DNA of 64,000 nt from NCBI RefSeq assembly GCF_025231485.1, contig NZ_CP104003.1, positions 2,108,001 to 2,172,000 of the forward strand, written 5' to 3'. The DNA comes from Salinirubellus salinus. Lineage in GTDB: Archaea; Halobacteriota; Halobacteria; Halobacteriales; Haloarculaceae. The number at the start of each line of letters is the position of its first letter. The stretch's first letter is position 1. The translations under genes were made by a program, and so were the position numbers. Positions 34,821 through 44,048 of this stretch are shown piece by piece. The notes under the pieces are model-generated. The model was not told where the DNA came from, did not search any database, and saw only the letters and a list, made by a program, of their open reading frames with translations.

Positions 34821-36149
34821 CTACTCCCAGTTGTACAGCGCGTCCCGGAAGATCTCCTCGCAGTCCTCGACGGTCACGGGCCGTGGGTTACACCGCAACA
34901 GCCGCTGCTGGGTCTCGACGGTCTGCGTCGCTAGCCAGCCGATGTCGTCTTCCTCCACACCGGCGAGTTCCGCCAGCCCCGAGGGCAGGACGTTCAGGTC
35001 GCGCTGGAGATCGACGTACGACTCACGCAACGCGGTGGCCGCCTCGCGGTCGCTCAGCCCCGCCGTCTCTACGCCGAACAGGTCGGCCACGTCCGCGAAC
35101 TTCGAGGGGTCGCTCGCCACGTTGTAGCCGATGGTCGACGCCGGTGTGAGGACCGCGATAGTCTCGCCGTGGGTCGTGTGATACTTGTTCCCGACGGGGT
35201 AGGCCATCGCGTGACAGAGCGTCGCGCCAGCGGTGAGCCCCGCGATGGCGCCGAACAGCGCACCCTGCAACATCCCCTCGCGGGCGTCCAGGTCGTCGCC
35301 GTTGTGGACCGCCTTCCGGACGTTGCCCGAGAGGAGCCGGATCGCCCGCTCGGAGAACTGCTCGGTGATCGGGGTCCGCCCCGCGTACACGGGCCTCTCT
35401 TCGGCGTTCGAGGGCGCCAGCAGCGAGTCGTAGTCGTGTGTCGTGTACCCCTCGATGGCGTGCCCGAGCGCGTCCATCGCCGTCTCCGCAGTCAAATCGG
35501 GCGGGAGCGTCGTCGTCAACGTCGGGTCGAGCACCGCGGCGTCGGCCCGGACGTGATTGGAGGAGATACCCTCCTTGATCTCCTTCTCCGGGACCGAGAA
35601 GATGGCGACGGGCGAGATCTCGGAACCGGTCCCCGCGGTGGTCGGCAACAACACCAGCGGTTCGCCCGCGTCGGTGAGTCGCTCGCCTTCGCCGGTGGGC
35701 TCAGCGATGTAGTCCAGCACCTCGCCCCCGTTCGCCACCACGGCTCGCGTGGCCTTCGCGGTGTCGAGCGCCGACCCTCCACCGAGCCCCACGTAGAAGT
35801 CGAACCCCTCGGGACCGGCTTCGTCACGCACGAACGCGATGCACTCGTCGACCGCCCCGACGGAGGGCTCGCGCTCCACGCCGTCGTAGACGGCCACGTC
35901 GTAGCCCGCAGCCTCGAGTTCGTCGCTCACGCGGTCGGCGTGGCCCAGCGAGACGAGGGTCTCGTCGGTGACGAGGACCCCCTGGGCGCCCTCGGCCACG
36001 CCGAGGTCGCGGAACTGGTGGCCGAGTTCCTCCACCGCCCCGCGGCCGAACCGGACCTGCGGCATCCGGAACTCCCAGACCGACTCCGCGCGCTGTTCGT
36101 GTGGCGATGCAGAAACCGAGCGCTCGTAGCCCGTCGTCACGCCGACCAC
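34821..36149 (-). CDS. Iron-containing alcohol dehydrogenase
   Basis: The 442-residue frame starts at GTG 36149; GTG 36140 (MTTGYERSVSASPHEQ) is a likely alternative. The core begins FRMPQVRFGRGAVEELG. NAD is bound near VGLGGSALDTAKATRAV, and the iron ligands lie in MDALGHAIEGYTTHDYDS and GATLCHAMAYPVGNKYHTTHG. The family oxidises or reduces small alcohols and semialdehydes. TTAGTGSEISPVAIF is the group III ADH hallmark. It is convergent with the TrmB gene and lies near the sugar-nucleotide dehydrogenase but has no obvious operon partner. Confidence 0.92.
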   Translation of the reverse strand: MVGVTTGYERSVSASPHEQRAESVWEFRMPQVRFGRGAVEELGHQFRDLGVAEGAQGVLVTDETLVSLGHADRVSDELEAAGYDVAVYDGVEREPSVGAVDECIAFVRDEAGPEGFDFYVGLGGGSALDTAKATRAVVANGGEVLDYIAEPTGEGERLTDAGEPLVLLPTTAGTGSEISPVAIFSVPEKEIKEGISSNHVRADAAVLDPTLTTTLPPDLTAETAMDALGHAIEGYTTHDYDSLLAPSNAEERPVYAGRTPITEQFSERAIRLLSGNVRKAVHNGDDLDAREGMLQGALFGAIAGLTAGATLCHAMAYPVGNKYHTTHGETIAVLTPASTIGYNVASDPSKFADVADLFGVETAGLSDREAATALRESYVDLQRDLNVLPSGLAELAGVEEDDIGWLATQTVETQQRLLRCNPRPVTVEDCEEIFRDALYNWE

Positions 36150-36239
36150 CGCCCGGCACGCCCGCCTGCTGTGGTGTGCATACCCGAGTCACCGTGCCAC
36201 GCGCAATCACTCTTCCCCCACCGAACCTCGGTATCGAGG

Positions 36240-36614
36240 CTACCGCAGTTTCCAGAGCAGCGAGCGAATCTTGTAGCTCAGCGACCCCTCGTGGTACCCG
36301 CGCCAGCCGCTCATCCCACCGCGCAGCGTCACCGCGTCGTACCCCTCATCCCGAAGCAGGCGCGTCGCCCGCTTCGCGACGATTCCCATCTTACAGACGA
36401 CGACCACGGCTCTCTCACGCGGAATCTCGTCGAGTCGCGCCCGCAGGGTCGACTCGTCGCCGCTCCGTAGGTCGTCGTAGACCGGGACGTTCCGGCTCCC
36501 GTCGATGGCGCCGCCCTCGAACGACGGTTCGGGCCGGATGTCGAGCAGGAAGGGCTCGTCGTCGGTGCCCGACTCGAGTCGCTCGTGGAGGTCGTCCGGA
36601 CGGATGGTGCTCAC
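36240..36614 (-). CDS. Rhodanese-domain protein
   Basis: GTG 36614 (MSTIRPDDLHERLESG) gives 124 residues; an upstream ATG at 36641 is less natural. It is a single rhodanese fold: FLLDIRPEPSFEGGAIDGSR is the N-terminal CH2A motif, and VVVVCKMGIVAKRATRLLRD carries the active-site cysteine loop (CKMGIVAK). It ends with GGMSGWRGY, the usual C-terminal strand. It could transfer sulfane sulfur or act as a redox module. It is divergent from UDP-glucose dehydrogenase. Confidence 0.85.
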   Translation of the reverse strand: MSTIRPDDLHERLESGTDDEPFLLDIRPEPSFEGGAIDGSRNVPVYDDLRSGDESTLRARLDEIPRERAVVVVCKMGIVAKRATRLLRDEGYDAVTLRGGMSGWRGYHEGSLSYKIRSLLWKLR

Positions 36615-36706
36615 GGGGAGCCGTTCGCGTTCGGGGCACAAGAGCCGCCCGCTTCGAGGTATGGGTGGAGGGGAACGCTGAAACGGGCCGGCCCGGAAGC
36701 CGTGGT

Positions 36707-38005
36707 ATGGACGTCTCCGTCATCGGCAGCGGCTACGTCGGCACCACACTCGCAGCCTGTCTCGCTGACCTCGGCCACGACGTGGTCGCCGTCGACATCG
36801 ACGAGGACATCGTCACACGGTTGAACGAGGGCGAGGCCCCCATCCACGAACCCGGCCTCCAGCCCCTGCTCGACGCCTACACTGGCTCTCGCCTGCGCGC
36901 CACGACCGACTACGACGCCGTCCCCGAGACCGACCTCACGTTCGTCACGGTCCAGACCCCCTCGCGCGAAGACGGCAGCATCGACATCTCCGCCGTCGAG
37001 GCCGCCTGCCGCGACGTGGGTGAGAGCATCGCCGAGAAGGACGAGTACCACCTCGTCGTCGTCAAATCGACCGTGATTCCGGGGATGACCGAGGAGGTCC
37101 TCGCCCCCGCCATCGAGGCGGCGTCGGGCAAGACCGAGGGCGAGGGGTTCGGTCTCGCCGTCAACCCCGAGTTCCAGGCGCAAGGCTCTGCGGTGCAGGA
37201 CTTCATGGAGCCCGACAAGCTCGTCCTCGGCACGGACGGCGACGACCGGGCGCTCGATCTGCTCGCGAACTGCTACGAGCCGCTCGTCGTCGACTGGGAC
37301 CCACCCGTCGTCGAGACCGGCCGACGGGAAGCGGCGATGATCAAGTACGCCAACAACGTCTTTCTCGCCTCGAAGATCTCGCTCATCAATGAACTCGGCA
37401 ACGTCTGCAAGGAGTATGGCGTCGACTCCTACGAGGTAGCGGATGCGATGGGCTTAGACGACCGTATCGGCGCTGCCTTCCTGCGGTCTGGCGCCGGTTG
37501 GGGGGGCAGTTGTTTTCCAAAGGACACGGCTGCATTAATGGCCGCCGCTCGCGAGCGGGACTACGAGCCCGAACTCCTCGGACAGGTCGTCGCGGTGAAC
37601 GACCGCCAGCCGCTCCGGATGATTGAACTGCTCGAACGCCACGTCGACCCGAGCGGCGAGCGCATCGCCGTCCTTGGCGCGGCGTTCAAGCCCGGCACAG
37701 ACGACACGCGCGGAACGCGCTCGCGGCCCGCTATCGAAGGACTGCTCGAACGGGGCGCGACGCCCGTGCTCTACGACCCGACCGAGGCCGCAGCGTCGCT
37801 CGCGAGCGAGTTCGACGGCGTGGAGGTGGCCGACTCGGCGGCCGACGCACTCGAGGACGCGAGCGGTGCGATCGTGATGACAGACTGGCCCGAGTTCTCC
37901 GAACTCGACGCGGCGTTCGACGCGATGGCCGACCCGGTCGTGGTCGACGGACGGCGGATAATCGCGCGGCGCGAGGGGCTGATGTACGAAGGGCTGACCT
38001 GGTGA
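36707..38005 (+). CDS. aglM: UDP-glucose 6-dehydrogenase (AglM-like)
   Basis: ATG 36707 (MDVSVIGSGYVGTTLAACLA) gives 432 residues; upstream in-frame codons are intergenic. The NAD-binding GSGYVGTTLA, the central helix YANNVFLASKISLINELGNV and the catalytic cysteine loop GWGGSCFPKDTAAL are all present. The C-terminal VLGAAFKPGTDDTRGTRS is the UDP-binding domain. It oxidises UDP-glucose to UDP-glucuronate, as AglM does for the Haloferax N-glycan. Together with the epimerase and nucleotidyltransferase upstream it could supply uronic acids for the glycan. It lies 61 bp from the convergent second aglB gene. Confidence 0.93.
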   Translation: MDVSVIGSGYVGTTLAACLADLGHDVVAVDIDEDIVTRLNEGEAPIHEPGLQPLLDAYTGSRLRATTDYDAVPETDLTFVTVQTPSREDGSIDISAVEAACRDVGESIAEKDEYHLVVVKSTVIPGMTEEVLAPAIEAASGKTEGEGFGLAVNPEFQAQGSAVQDFMEPDKLVLGTDGDDRALDLLANCYEPLVVDWDPPVVETGRREAAMIKYANNVFLASKISLINELGNVCKEYGVDSYEVADAMGLDDRIGAAFLRSGAGWGGSCFPKDTAALMAAARERDYEPELLGQVVAVNDRQPLRMIELLERHVDPSGERIAVLGAAFKPGTDDTRGTRSRPAIEGLLERGATPVLYDPTEAAASLASEFDGVEVADSAADALEDASGAIVMTDWPEFSELDAAFDAMADPVVVDGRRIIARREGLMYEGLTW

Positions 38006-38066
38006 GCGAATCAATACGACCCCTCTCGTAGGACAGCCCCGACTACGGTAGCCGACAGCGACGCAC

Positions 38067-40499
38067 TCACTCGTCGAGTCGGATGGTCGCCCCCTCCGTG
38101 ACGGCCGTCTCGTTCACGGTCACCGTCGTATTCCCGAAGGTGTACGTCCCCGGATACGAGACAGTGAGGCTGAACGCGCCGTTATCCGCCGGCTCAACGA
38201 GTCGCTGATAGCTGAACGATGCCCCCTCAGTCGAGACATCTGTCGCGGTGATGAACGACTCGTTGGCGCTCAACGTTCCGATGATTTTCGCACCAGGGAC
38301 GACCTGAAATACCTGGTATGCCCCATTCTGTGAGTCACGCTCGTAGATGAGTCGGTAGTGTGAGACGCCCTCCTCGGCGTCTCCGAGGCTGCCGTAGTGC
38401 TCGCGGAGCCGCGAGAGTACCACGTCACGGTCTGTGTCGTAATCCGGGTCAAGCACGATGAACCCGACCGGCTTGTTCAACACGCCATAGCGCTTGTGTC
38501 TGGTCTGGAACTCTTCACGCTCGAATTTCTCGTACCAGAATCCCGGACTGGGCGACCCCAAGAAGGGAAGGTAGTCGTTCTGTGCGTACGCATAAGACTC
38601 GGACTCACCGCTGACGAAGTAGTTGTACATCCGATTACGCCACCACTTCGAGAACACGCGATTGTCCGGATACGAGAGATCTTGCGTCTCAGCGAACTCC
38701 GCGGTGAACGCTGCAGTTTCGTACTCGCCTTCGGTCATCGGACCTCTCGAAGCGTAGTTCGGCCCTTGCACGATGCCGTAGCCACCGATGAGTAAGAAGA
38801 GCAAGACGATGACGCCGAACTGCTTGACCGAAGGCCACCCAACGCCAGTCAGTCGGTCGGCCACATCCGTGAACGGCACCGGATCGCTAAGCACCTCAAC
38901 CTTCCACGCCAGATAGACGAGGGCCAGCCCAGCGAAGGCAGCGACGAACGGTGCAAACTCGCCCGCGAAGCGCTGCTGGAGCGAGGCGAGAAACAGGAAC
39001 GACCAGCCGTAAGCGACGCCAGCCAGCCAGCGTCGTGACCCCCCCCACGCTCGGTACGATCCCCAGATGAAGCCCACGATGGCGAAGAACAGTACCGGCC
39101 CGAACAGTGTCAGCCAGCCATTACTCCGCAATGAGAAAAGCGGCTGATACTCGACGATGGGCCGCGAGTCGAGCAGGACGCCAATCCGCGAGAACAGTAC
39201 CTCACCAACCGCGGGGATGATCAGCGTGATGGCTGTCATGAACGCGATGAACCCTGCCGTCATCACGACGAGAAGGACCGAGAGGTCCGCCACAGGAAGG
39301 GAGACGCGGCGAACCGCCTCGGCGGCCACGCCCACCGCTAGCCCACCGGCAAACAATAATAGCGGTGTGAACGCCACCACCGCGCTGTGCCAGCCGAACA
39401 GCAGGTGGACACTCCCCGAGAGCGCGCCGCCGAGCGCCAACCCAAGCAGGACAGGCGCGTTCGCCCAGAACGCCGAGGTGCCATCACGCGCTGCCAGCAC
39501 CGTAACCACAGGTAGGTAGACCAACAGCGGCAACAGCAGCAACGGCCCGGCCTCCCACGCGAGCATCTGTCCTGCGACGCCGAGCGCGACCCCACCTACT
39601 CCGAAAAAGAGCGGGCGACTTGGCCGAACGAGCGCCTCACGCGTCGCGGGTAACCGCGCCAGCATGACCACGCTTGCGGCCGTCAGCGTCAGCCAGATGT
39701 AATCGAAGGCGTGGTGATCGGCGAATCCGAGTCCCGAACGAAAGACGTGGACGGGAACGACCGCCAGCATCGCGACCGCCGCAATGGCAATCCGCTTGTC
39801 GTCGGTTAGCTCACGCGTGAACACGTAGGTGAGCAGCCCGACCAGCACCGCGCTGACGACGGGATACCACGCCAAGACGAGCCCGGAGGCCGTCTGTGTC
39901 CCGCCAAATAGGCTGGTAAAGAACCAGAGCGTCGCGACCAGCAGTGGCTCGCCACCCCGGACGCGCTCAGGGAGGGCCGCCAGCCCACCGAAGTCGAGCG
40001 TGCCACCCGCGGCGACGACCTGATCGACCCAGTAGCGGTAGTAATACGGGTCGTTCGCTGAGAGGACAACCGCGTCGGAATAGAAGATACGCTCCCAGAC
40101 AGTGAGGCGAAGCACCACCACGAGCGCGAGTGCTCCTACCAGCCCAAGCGCCGCGCGGTCATCAGCCGAAAGACGTGCTGTTATATCGAGCGACTCCCGG
40201 ACGCTCGCCGTCGCCCCCCCGTCGGTGCTGGCCGACTCGCGCTCGGTCGATGTGTCTTCGATAGTGACCTCTCCACCAAGCGCTGCCTCGACCGCGCCCG
40301 GATTCGCCAACCGGTACTCCCCGTCAACTTTCTCGACCACCCCTCGCGAGACGAGTTCGCCGAACGCCCCAGAATCAGCCTCGAGATCCCCAAACACCCA
40401 CGTTTCATGACGTTCATCCACAACCGAGGCCGCCTCGACTGCCTCCTCCAGATCAGGCCGGTCAGCGAGGAGTCGAGCGACCTCGGACGCATCACTCAT
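38067..40499 (-). CDS. aglB: Diverged STT3/AglB oligosaccharyltransferase, second paralogue
   Basis: ATG 40499 (MSDASEVARLLADRP) gives 810 residues and lies 23 nt after a TTTATTC. The N-terminal 75 residues match the first paralogue (LVSRGVVEKVDGEYRLANPG). Membrane spans follow, with the catalytic first-loop site SANDPYYYRYW (about residue 150) and GFADHHAFDY (about residue 262). At the WWDxG position it has FSKWWRNRMYNYFVSGES (about residue 621), sharing NRMxNYFVxGES with the first copy, so both belong to one diverged STT3 group. The C-terminal domain is beta-rich (YPGTYTFGNTTVTVNE). It is divergent from the LamG pilin-like gene. Confidence 0.88.
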   Translation of the reverse strand: MSDASEVARLLADRPDLEEAVEAASVVDERHETWVFGDLEADSGAFGELVSRGVVEKVDGEYRLANPGAVEAALGGEVTIEDTSTERESASTDGGATASVRESLDITARLSADDRAALGLVGALALVVVLRLTVWERIFYSDAVVLSANDPYYYRYWVDQVVAAGGTLDFGGLAALPERVRGGEPLLVATLWFFTSLFGGTQTASGLVLAWYPVVSAVLVGLLTYVFTRELTDDKRIAIAAVAMLAVVPVHVFRSGLGFADHHAFDYIWLTLTAASVVMLARLPATREALVRPSRPLFFGVGGVALGVAGQMLAWEAGPLLLLPLLVYLPVVTVLAARDGTSAFWANAPVLLGLALGGALSGSVHLLFGWHSAVVAFTPLLLFAGGLAVGVAAEAVRRVSLPVADLSVLLVVMTAGFIAFMTAITLIIPAVGEVLFSRIGVLLDSRPIVEYQPLFSLRSNGWLTLFGPVLFFAIVGFIWGSYRAWGGSRRWLAGVAYGWSFLFLASLQQRFAGEFAPFVAAFAGLALVYLAWKVEVLSDPVPFTDVADRLTGVGWPSVKQFGVIVLLFLLIGGYGIVQGPNYASRGPMTEGEYETAAFTAEFAETQDLSYPDNRVFSKWWRNRMYNYFVSGESESYAYAQNDYLPFLGSPSPGFWYEKFEREEFQTRHKRYGVLNKPVGFIVLDPDYDTDRDVVLSRLREHYGSLGDAEEGVSHYRLIYERDSQNGAYQVFQVVPGAKIIGTLSANESFITATDVSTEGASFSYQRLVEPADNGAFSLTVSYPGTYTFGNTTVTVNETAVTEGATIRLDE

Positions 40500-40522
40500 G
40501 TTCGTGACCTCCAAGTCAGGTT

Positions 40523-40529
40523 GAATAAA
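40523..40529 (-). promoter_or_regulatory. TATA-like element of the second aglB paralogue
   Basis: TTTATTC on the minus strand, 23 nt before ATG 40499, the same heptamer and spacing as upstream of the first paralogue. It implies similar promoter strength or control. Confidence 0.55.
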
Positions 40530-40643
40530 GCCTCTGCCCTCTGCGACTCTCGATAGCCCTCGCGTCGAAGGGCGCTGCCTACCCCAACCACGCACTGAGG
40601 GAGTGTGACCGCGCAACGGTACGCTGCTGAGCAATGCCGCTCA

Positions 40644-40650
40644 ATTAATA
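40644..40650 (+). promoter_or_regulatory. TATA-like element of the LamG pilin-like gene
   Basis: ATTAATA at 40644-40650 lies 23 nt before ATG 40674, the spacing seen at other leaderless starts in the window. It sits in the 174-bp divergent region shared with aglB. Confidence 0.5.
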
Positions 40651-40673
40651 ACAAGACCGCTATACCAACCTGC

Positions 40674-42893
40674 ATGAGAAGCCGGCCACCGTGGGCCGGA
40701 CGGGGGGTCTCGACAGTGTTGGCGGTGATCTTCCTCGTCGGGCTCGCCATCATCGGCGGGACAATCGTCGGAGCGTACAGTTTGGGGCTCATCGACGGGG
40801 CATTGGGCACGGACGTGCCGCAGGTGGCCTACGAGTTCGAGTACGACGCTGAACAGGGCGTCCTCACCATTGGCCAGACCGCAGGCCAGCGCTTCGGGGG
40901 TGAGGAACTCAAGACACTCCAGATTCAGGTCGCCGACGGCACGAGGACCGAGACCTTCAGTTGGGCTGCGGCGGTCGGACCGGAAGCGACGGTCGCTGCT
41001 GGGTCGAGCATTCGCCTCGACGACAGCACTGGGGCCAACATGGGGTCGTTCACCCACTCGGGCGTGTTCAACGCGGGCGACACCGTCCGCGTCGTCTTCG
41101 AAGGGCGCACGGAGAGCTACACCCTCGCGACCTACCGCATCACCGAGGGGCCGAGTGCCGTCGCGAGCTGGCGGGCTCCAACCACGGGGCTGCTGAACCG
41201 CTACCCCCTCGACGAAGCTGAAGTGGTCACCACGGACATGGCCGGCGATGGCGCGGGTCGAAACACAGGGGCAACCCGAGGTGTCGACGGACAGGTCGGC
41301 TCGGCCTACATGTTCGACGGCGATGACTACATCGCGCTGGACCGGTCGTTCGACGGCAGCGGGACGCTTGAGGAGGTGACAGCGTGTGCCTGGTTCCGGA
41401 CGAGCGAGCGCGGCACCGGTGAGTTCGATAACTGGGCACTGCTGGATTTCGATCGCTCGGAGTATTTTAACCTCTATGTCCGTGGCGATACGGGCGGTAT
41501 TGGCTTTTCGACGTCCGGGCCCGAACGAACGATGGTCGACCACAGCACGGCCGGAGACTACACGGATGGAGACTGGCACCTCGCCTGCGGGATTTACGAC
41601 GCAGCCACGGACACCAAACGCATCTACGTCGACGGCTCGCTCGAAGAGGAGGTCGCCGCACAGAACAGCGGCGGTCTGGGGACTGGCGCGACGCGCTACG
41701 GCATCATCGGCGATGGCTCGGAGGCTGCCTCGTTCGACGGCGACCGAAACACGAGGTACTTCGACGGCCGCATCGACGAAGTCCGTCTCTACGAGACGGT
41801 CCTCACCCCGAGTGAGATTAGCGCAATCTACAATGCCGGCCGCGGAGTCGATGGTGCGAGCGATCCCACCCGTGGGCTGACAAACTACTGGCCTCTCGAT
41901 GAGCCGGGCACCACGGACGCCGTCGCCGATATCGCTGGTGGCGGTTCTGGAACGATCGTCGGTACAAGCACCCAGCGAGCGGTCGATGGGCCGGTCGGGA
42001 ACGCCTACCGCTTCCGCGACGGGAGCGGTTACGTCGCGCTCAACCGTACGTTCATCAGCGATACCGTCGGGAACCTCACCGCGTGTGCGTGGTTCCAAAC
42101 GAGCGAGGCAGACGGCTCGGAGAATTGGGCGTTACTCGATTTCGACCGCTCTGAGTACTTCAATCTCTATGTGGAAGGGGACGGTGATGTTGGGTGGTCG
42201 ACCTCGGCGGTCCCCGGCTACGACAGCGGTTCGGTCGATGATCTGTACGCCGACGGCGGATTCAATGACGGGGATTGGCACCACGCTTGTGGCGTCTACG
42301 ACGGCGGGAAGCGACTCATCGTCGACGGCCGAGACCGGGCGAGTCGGGCCGACCCACACGACGGGCAATCCCTCGGGACCGGTACCACCCGGTACGGTGT
42401 CATCGGTGAGGGCTCGGAGGCCGACGACTACGGCCGACTTACCAGCGCGTCGAACGGCAATCAGCGCAACGAGTACTACTACGATGGCGCGGTGGATGAC
42501 GTTCGACTCTACGGACGCGGGCTTTCGACAGCTGAGGCTAGCCGCCTGTGGGCGTTTACCGGCGGGGCCGTCAAGACAACCTACGAGACTGCATCGCGGT
42601 CGTTCGCCGAGCCGACCGATGTCGAGGGGCTCTCTGTCCGGTCGCTCGGCGCACAGCTCCCGGCTGGAACAACCGTCACGGTCCGCGTCCGAGCGGACAC
42701 CGGCGGCGACGGTATAGATTCAGAGGACCCACTAAGCGAGCCGGTGACGTTCACGCCTACTGCGAGCGGAATGCAGGCCGTCGACGGACTCTCCGGAGAG
42801 GCGACGACTGTCCGCCTCGAGGTGACGTTTGGCGGGACAACAGCTGCGGCCGGTTCGCCGACAGTCGATGGCTTCGATGTACTCGGGTCGTGA
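40674..42893 (+). CDS. Pilin-signal adhesin with two LamG domains
   Basis: ATG 40674 (MRSRPPWAGRGVSTVLAVIF) gives 739 residues. The charged leader ending GRG, followed by VSTVLAVIFLVGLAIIGG, is a class III signal peptide and N-terminal helix of a type IV pilin-like protein, cut after residue 11. A beta domain of about 140 residues follows. Two concanavalin-type LamG domains come next (about 172-391, starting LLNRYPLDE, and 401-628, starting LTNYWPLDE), both with LLDFDRSEYFNLYV and ATRYG/TTRYG repeats. A C-terminal beta domain of about 110 residues ends the protein. LamG domains bind glycans, so this looks like a pilus-associated adhesin. It is divergent from an aglB paralogue. Confidence 0.88.
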   Translation: MRSRPPWAGRGVSTVLAVIFLVGLAIIGGTIVGAYSLGLIDGALGTDVPQVAYEFEYDAEQGVLTIGQTAGQRFGGEELKTLQIQVADGTRTETFSWAAAVGPEATVAAGSSIRLDDSTGANMGSFTHSGVFNAGDTVRVVFEGRTESYTLATYRITEGPSAVASWRAPTTGLLNRYPLDEAEVVTTDMAGDGAGRNTGATRGVDGQVGSAYMFDGDDYIALDRSFDGSGTLEEVTACAWFRTSERGTGEFDNWALLDFDRSEYFNLYVRGDTGGIGFSTSGPERTMVDHSTAGDYTDGDWHLACGIYDAATDTKRIYVDGSLEEEVAAQNSGGLGTGATRYGIIGDGSEAASFDGDRNTRYFDGRIDEVRLYETVLTPSEISAIYNAGRGVDGASDPTRGLTNYWPLDEPGTTDAVADIAGGGSGTIVGTSTQRAVDGPVGNAYRFRDGSGYVALNRTFISDTVGNLTACAWFQTSEADGSENWALLDFDRSEYFNLYVEGDGDVGWSTSAVPGYDSGSVDDLYADGGFNDGDWHHACGVYDGGKRLIVDGRDRASRADPHDGQSLGTGTTRYGVIGEGSEADDYGRLTSASNGNQRNEYYYDGAVDDVRLYGRGLSTAEASRLWAFTGGAVKTTYETASRSFAEPTDVEGLSVRSLGAQLPAGTTVTVRVRADTGGDGIDSEDPLSEPVTFTPTASGMQAVDGLSGEATTVRLEVTFGGTTAAAGSPTVDGFDVLGS

Positions 42894-43051
42894 AACGGAG
42901 AGCCCTCCATATCCTGAGCTAGCGACGAGTGGCAGCCACTCAAGACACCTGCCAGCGTGCCAAGGGATATGCGACGGCAACTCAACCACGCAAGTCAGAA
43001 CCGAGAGCACGCTCGCCACACAAACGGAGCATCGCTCGGGGAAACTGTTCG

Positions 43052-43639
43052 ATGAGACGGTTCGCCGTCTGCGGCCACGAGGCCCCGCTCGACCCCGACT
43101 TCTCGCTGGACGCCCTGACGGGTGCCGGTCGCCTCGACCTGCTGGCGCGGTGTGTGACCGCGGGATTCCTCCTGAGCCACGGCATCCGCGAGGAGGTGGA
43201 GGTCTCGCTCGTCCTGCAAGACGAACTCACCGTCCGATTCGACGGGCGCGAACTGAAGCAACTTCACCCAGACGAGCGCTCGGCCGCGGCGCTTGTGAAG
43301 ACCGCTCTGGAGGGGAAACGGGGGGCAATTGGCGCGATGGAAGCGAATCCCTCGCCGGGCGTCTACGTTGGCAAGCGCGGGCTGGCCGAGACGCTCAACC
43401 GTGCCGATGGGACGCTCGTCGAACTCCACGAAGACGGCGACCCCGCGGTCAACGTGACACCCCCCGAGGACCCGGTGTTCGTCCTCTCGGATCACCGTGA
43501 CTTCGCGGACGAAGAGGCCGACCTGCTCGCAGAGCGCGCCGACCACCGGATTCGGGTGGGGCCAGAGCGACTCCACGCCGACCACACCGTGACGGTCGCA
43601 CACAACTGGCTAGACACGGTCGGATACACGACGTATTAA
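43052..43639 (+). CDS. trmY: tRNA (pseudouridine(54)-N1)-methyltransferase TrmY
   Basis: ATG 43052 (MRRFAVCGHEAPLDPDFSLD) gives 195 residues, the usual SPOUT TrmY length. It has GRLDLLARCVTAGFLLSHGI near the start. A SAM-knot region follows with FVLSDHRDFADEEADLLA. TrmY methylates N1 of pseudouridine at position 54 of archaeal tRNAs. The gene is monocistronic here. It follows the LamG gene by 158 bp. Confidence 0.93.
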   Translation: MRRFAVCGHEAPLDPDFSLDALTGAGRLDLLARCVTAGFLLSHGIREEVEVSLVLQDELTVRFDGRELKQLHPDERSAAALVKTALEGKRGAIGAMEANPSPGVYVGKRGLAETLNRADGTLVELHEDGDPAVNVTPPEDPVFVLSDHRDFADEEADLLAERADHRIRVGPERLHADHTVTVAHNWLDTVGYTTY

Positions 43640-44048
43640 CTGGCCAGCTGGGGGGCCTGAGCATCGAACAACATACGCCTCGAAGACATCAACACCACAC
43701 CGGAGCGCAGCTGACGACGATCCCAATGCGCGCTCGTGTGCTGGGCATAATACTCATGCAAGCCACAGTTGTGTGCTAAATGCCCACTTTTGTACTGACC
43801 CTCCCAGCTGCGATGGTCGGTGTACTGAGCCCCAGAATCGAATGAATAATTAGTCAAGAAGTCACAGAGTCATGTATCTAAGACAGAACCACACAAAATA
43901 CAGAATGTTCAATAATTGTCTTCGATATAAACGTTCTCACGATGGGTAACGGTAACCATACTATTGCTGATATTTTTCAATCGTGTCTCTCCTCACGCTT
44001 TTCTCAGAATATACCAACCTCCGGTAGAGTTAAGACAGTCTTCTACTT
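43640..44048. other. AT-rich intergenic stretch, no recognised gene
   Basis: This gap lies between trmY and the Tat-exported protein. A 73-codon minus-strand frame at 43636-43857 (MTNYSFDSGAQYTDHRSWEG) begins at the trmY stop and shows amino-acid use slightly like a protein, but I recognise no family and it has no promoter evidence. From 43858 the DNA is AT-rich (ATTTTTCAATCG near 43971) and probably holds the promoter of the next gene. Confidence 0.4.

Noticed and set aside
35169-36470. 433-codon antisense frame over the alcohol dehydrogenase
   Set aside because: Long antisense frames are common in GC-rich haloarchaeal DNA; the alcohol dehydrogenase on the other strand has full family motifs.
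43636-43857. 73-codon minus-strand frame after trmY
   Set aside because: Somewhat protein-like but no family, no promoter and no neighbour supports it; left as intergenic.
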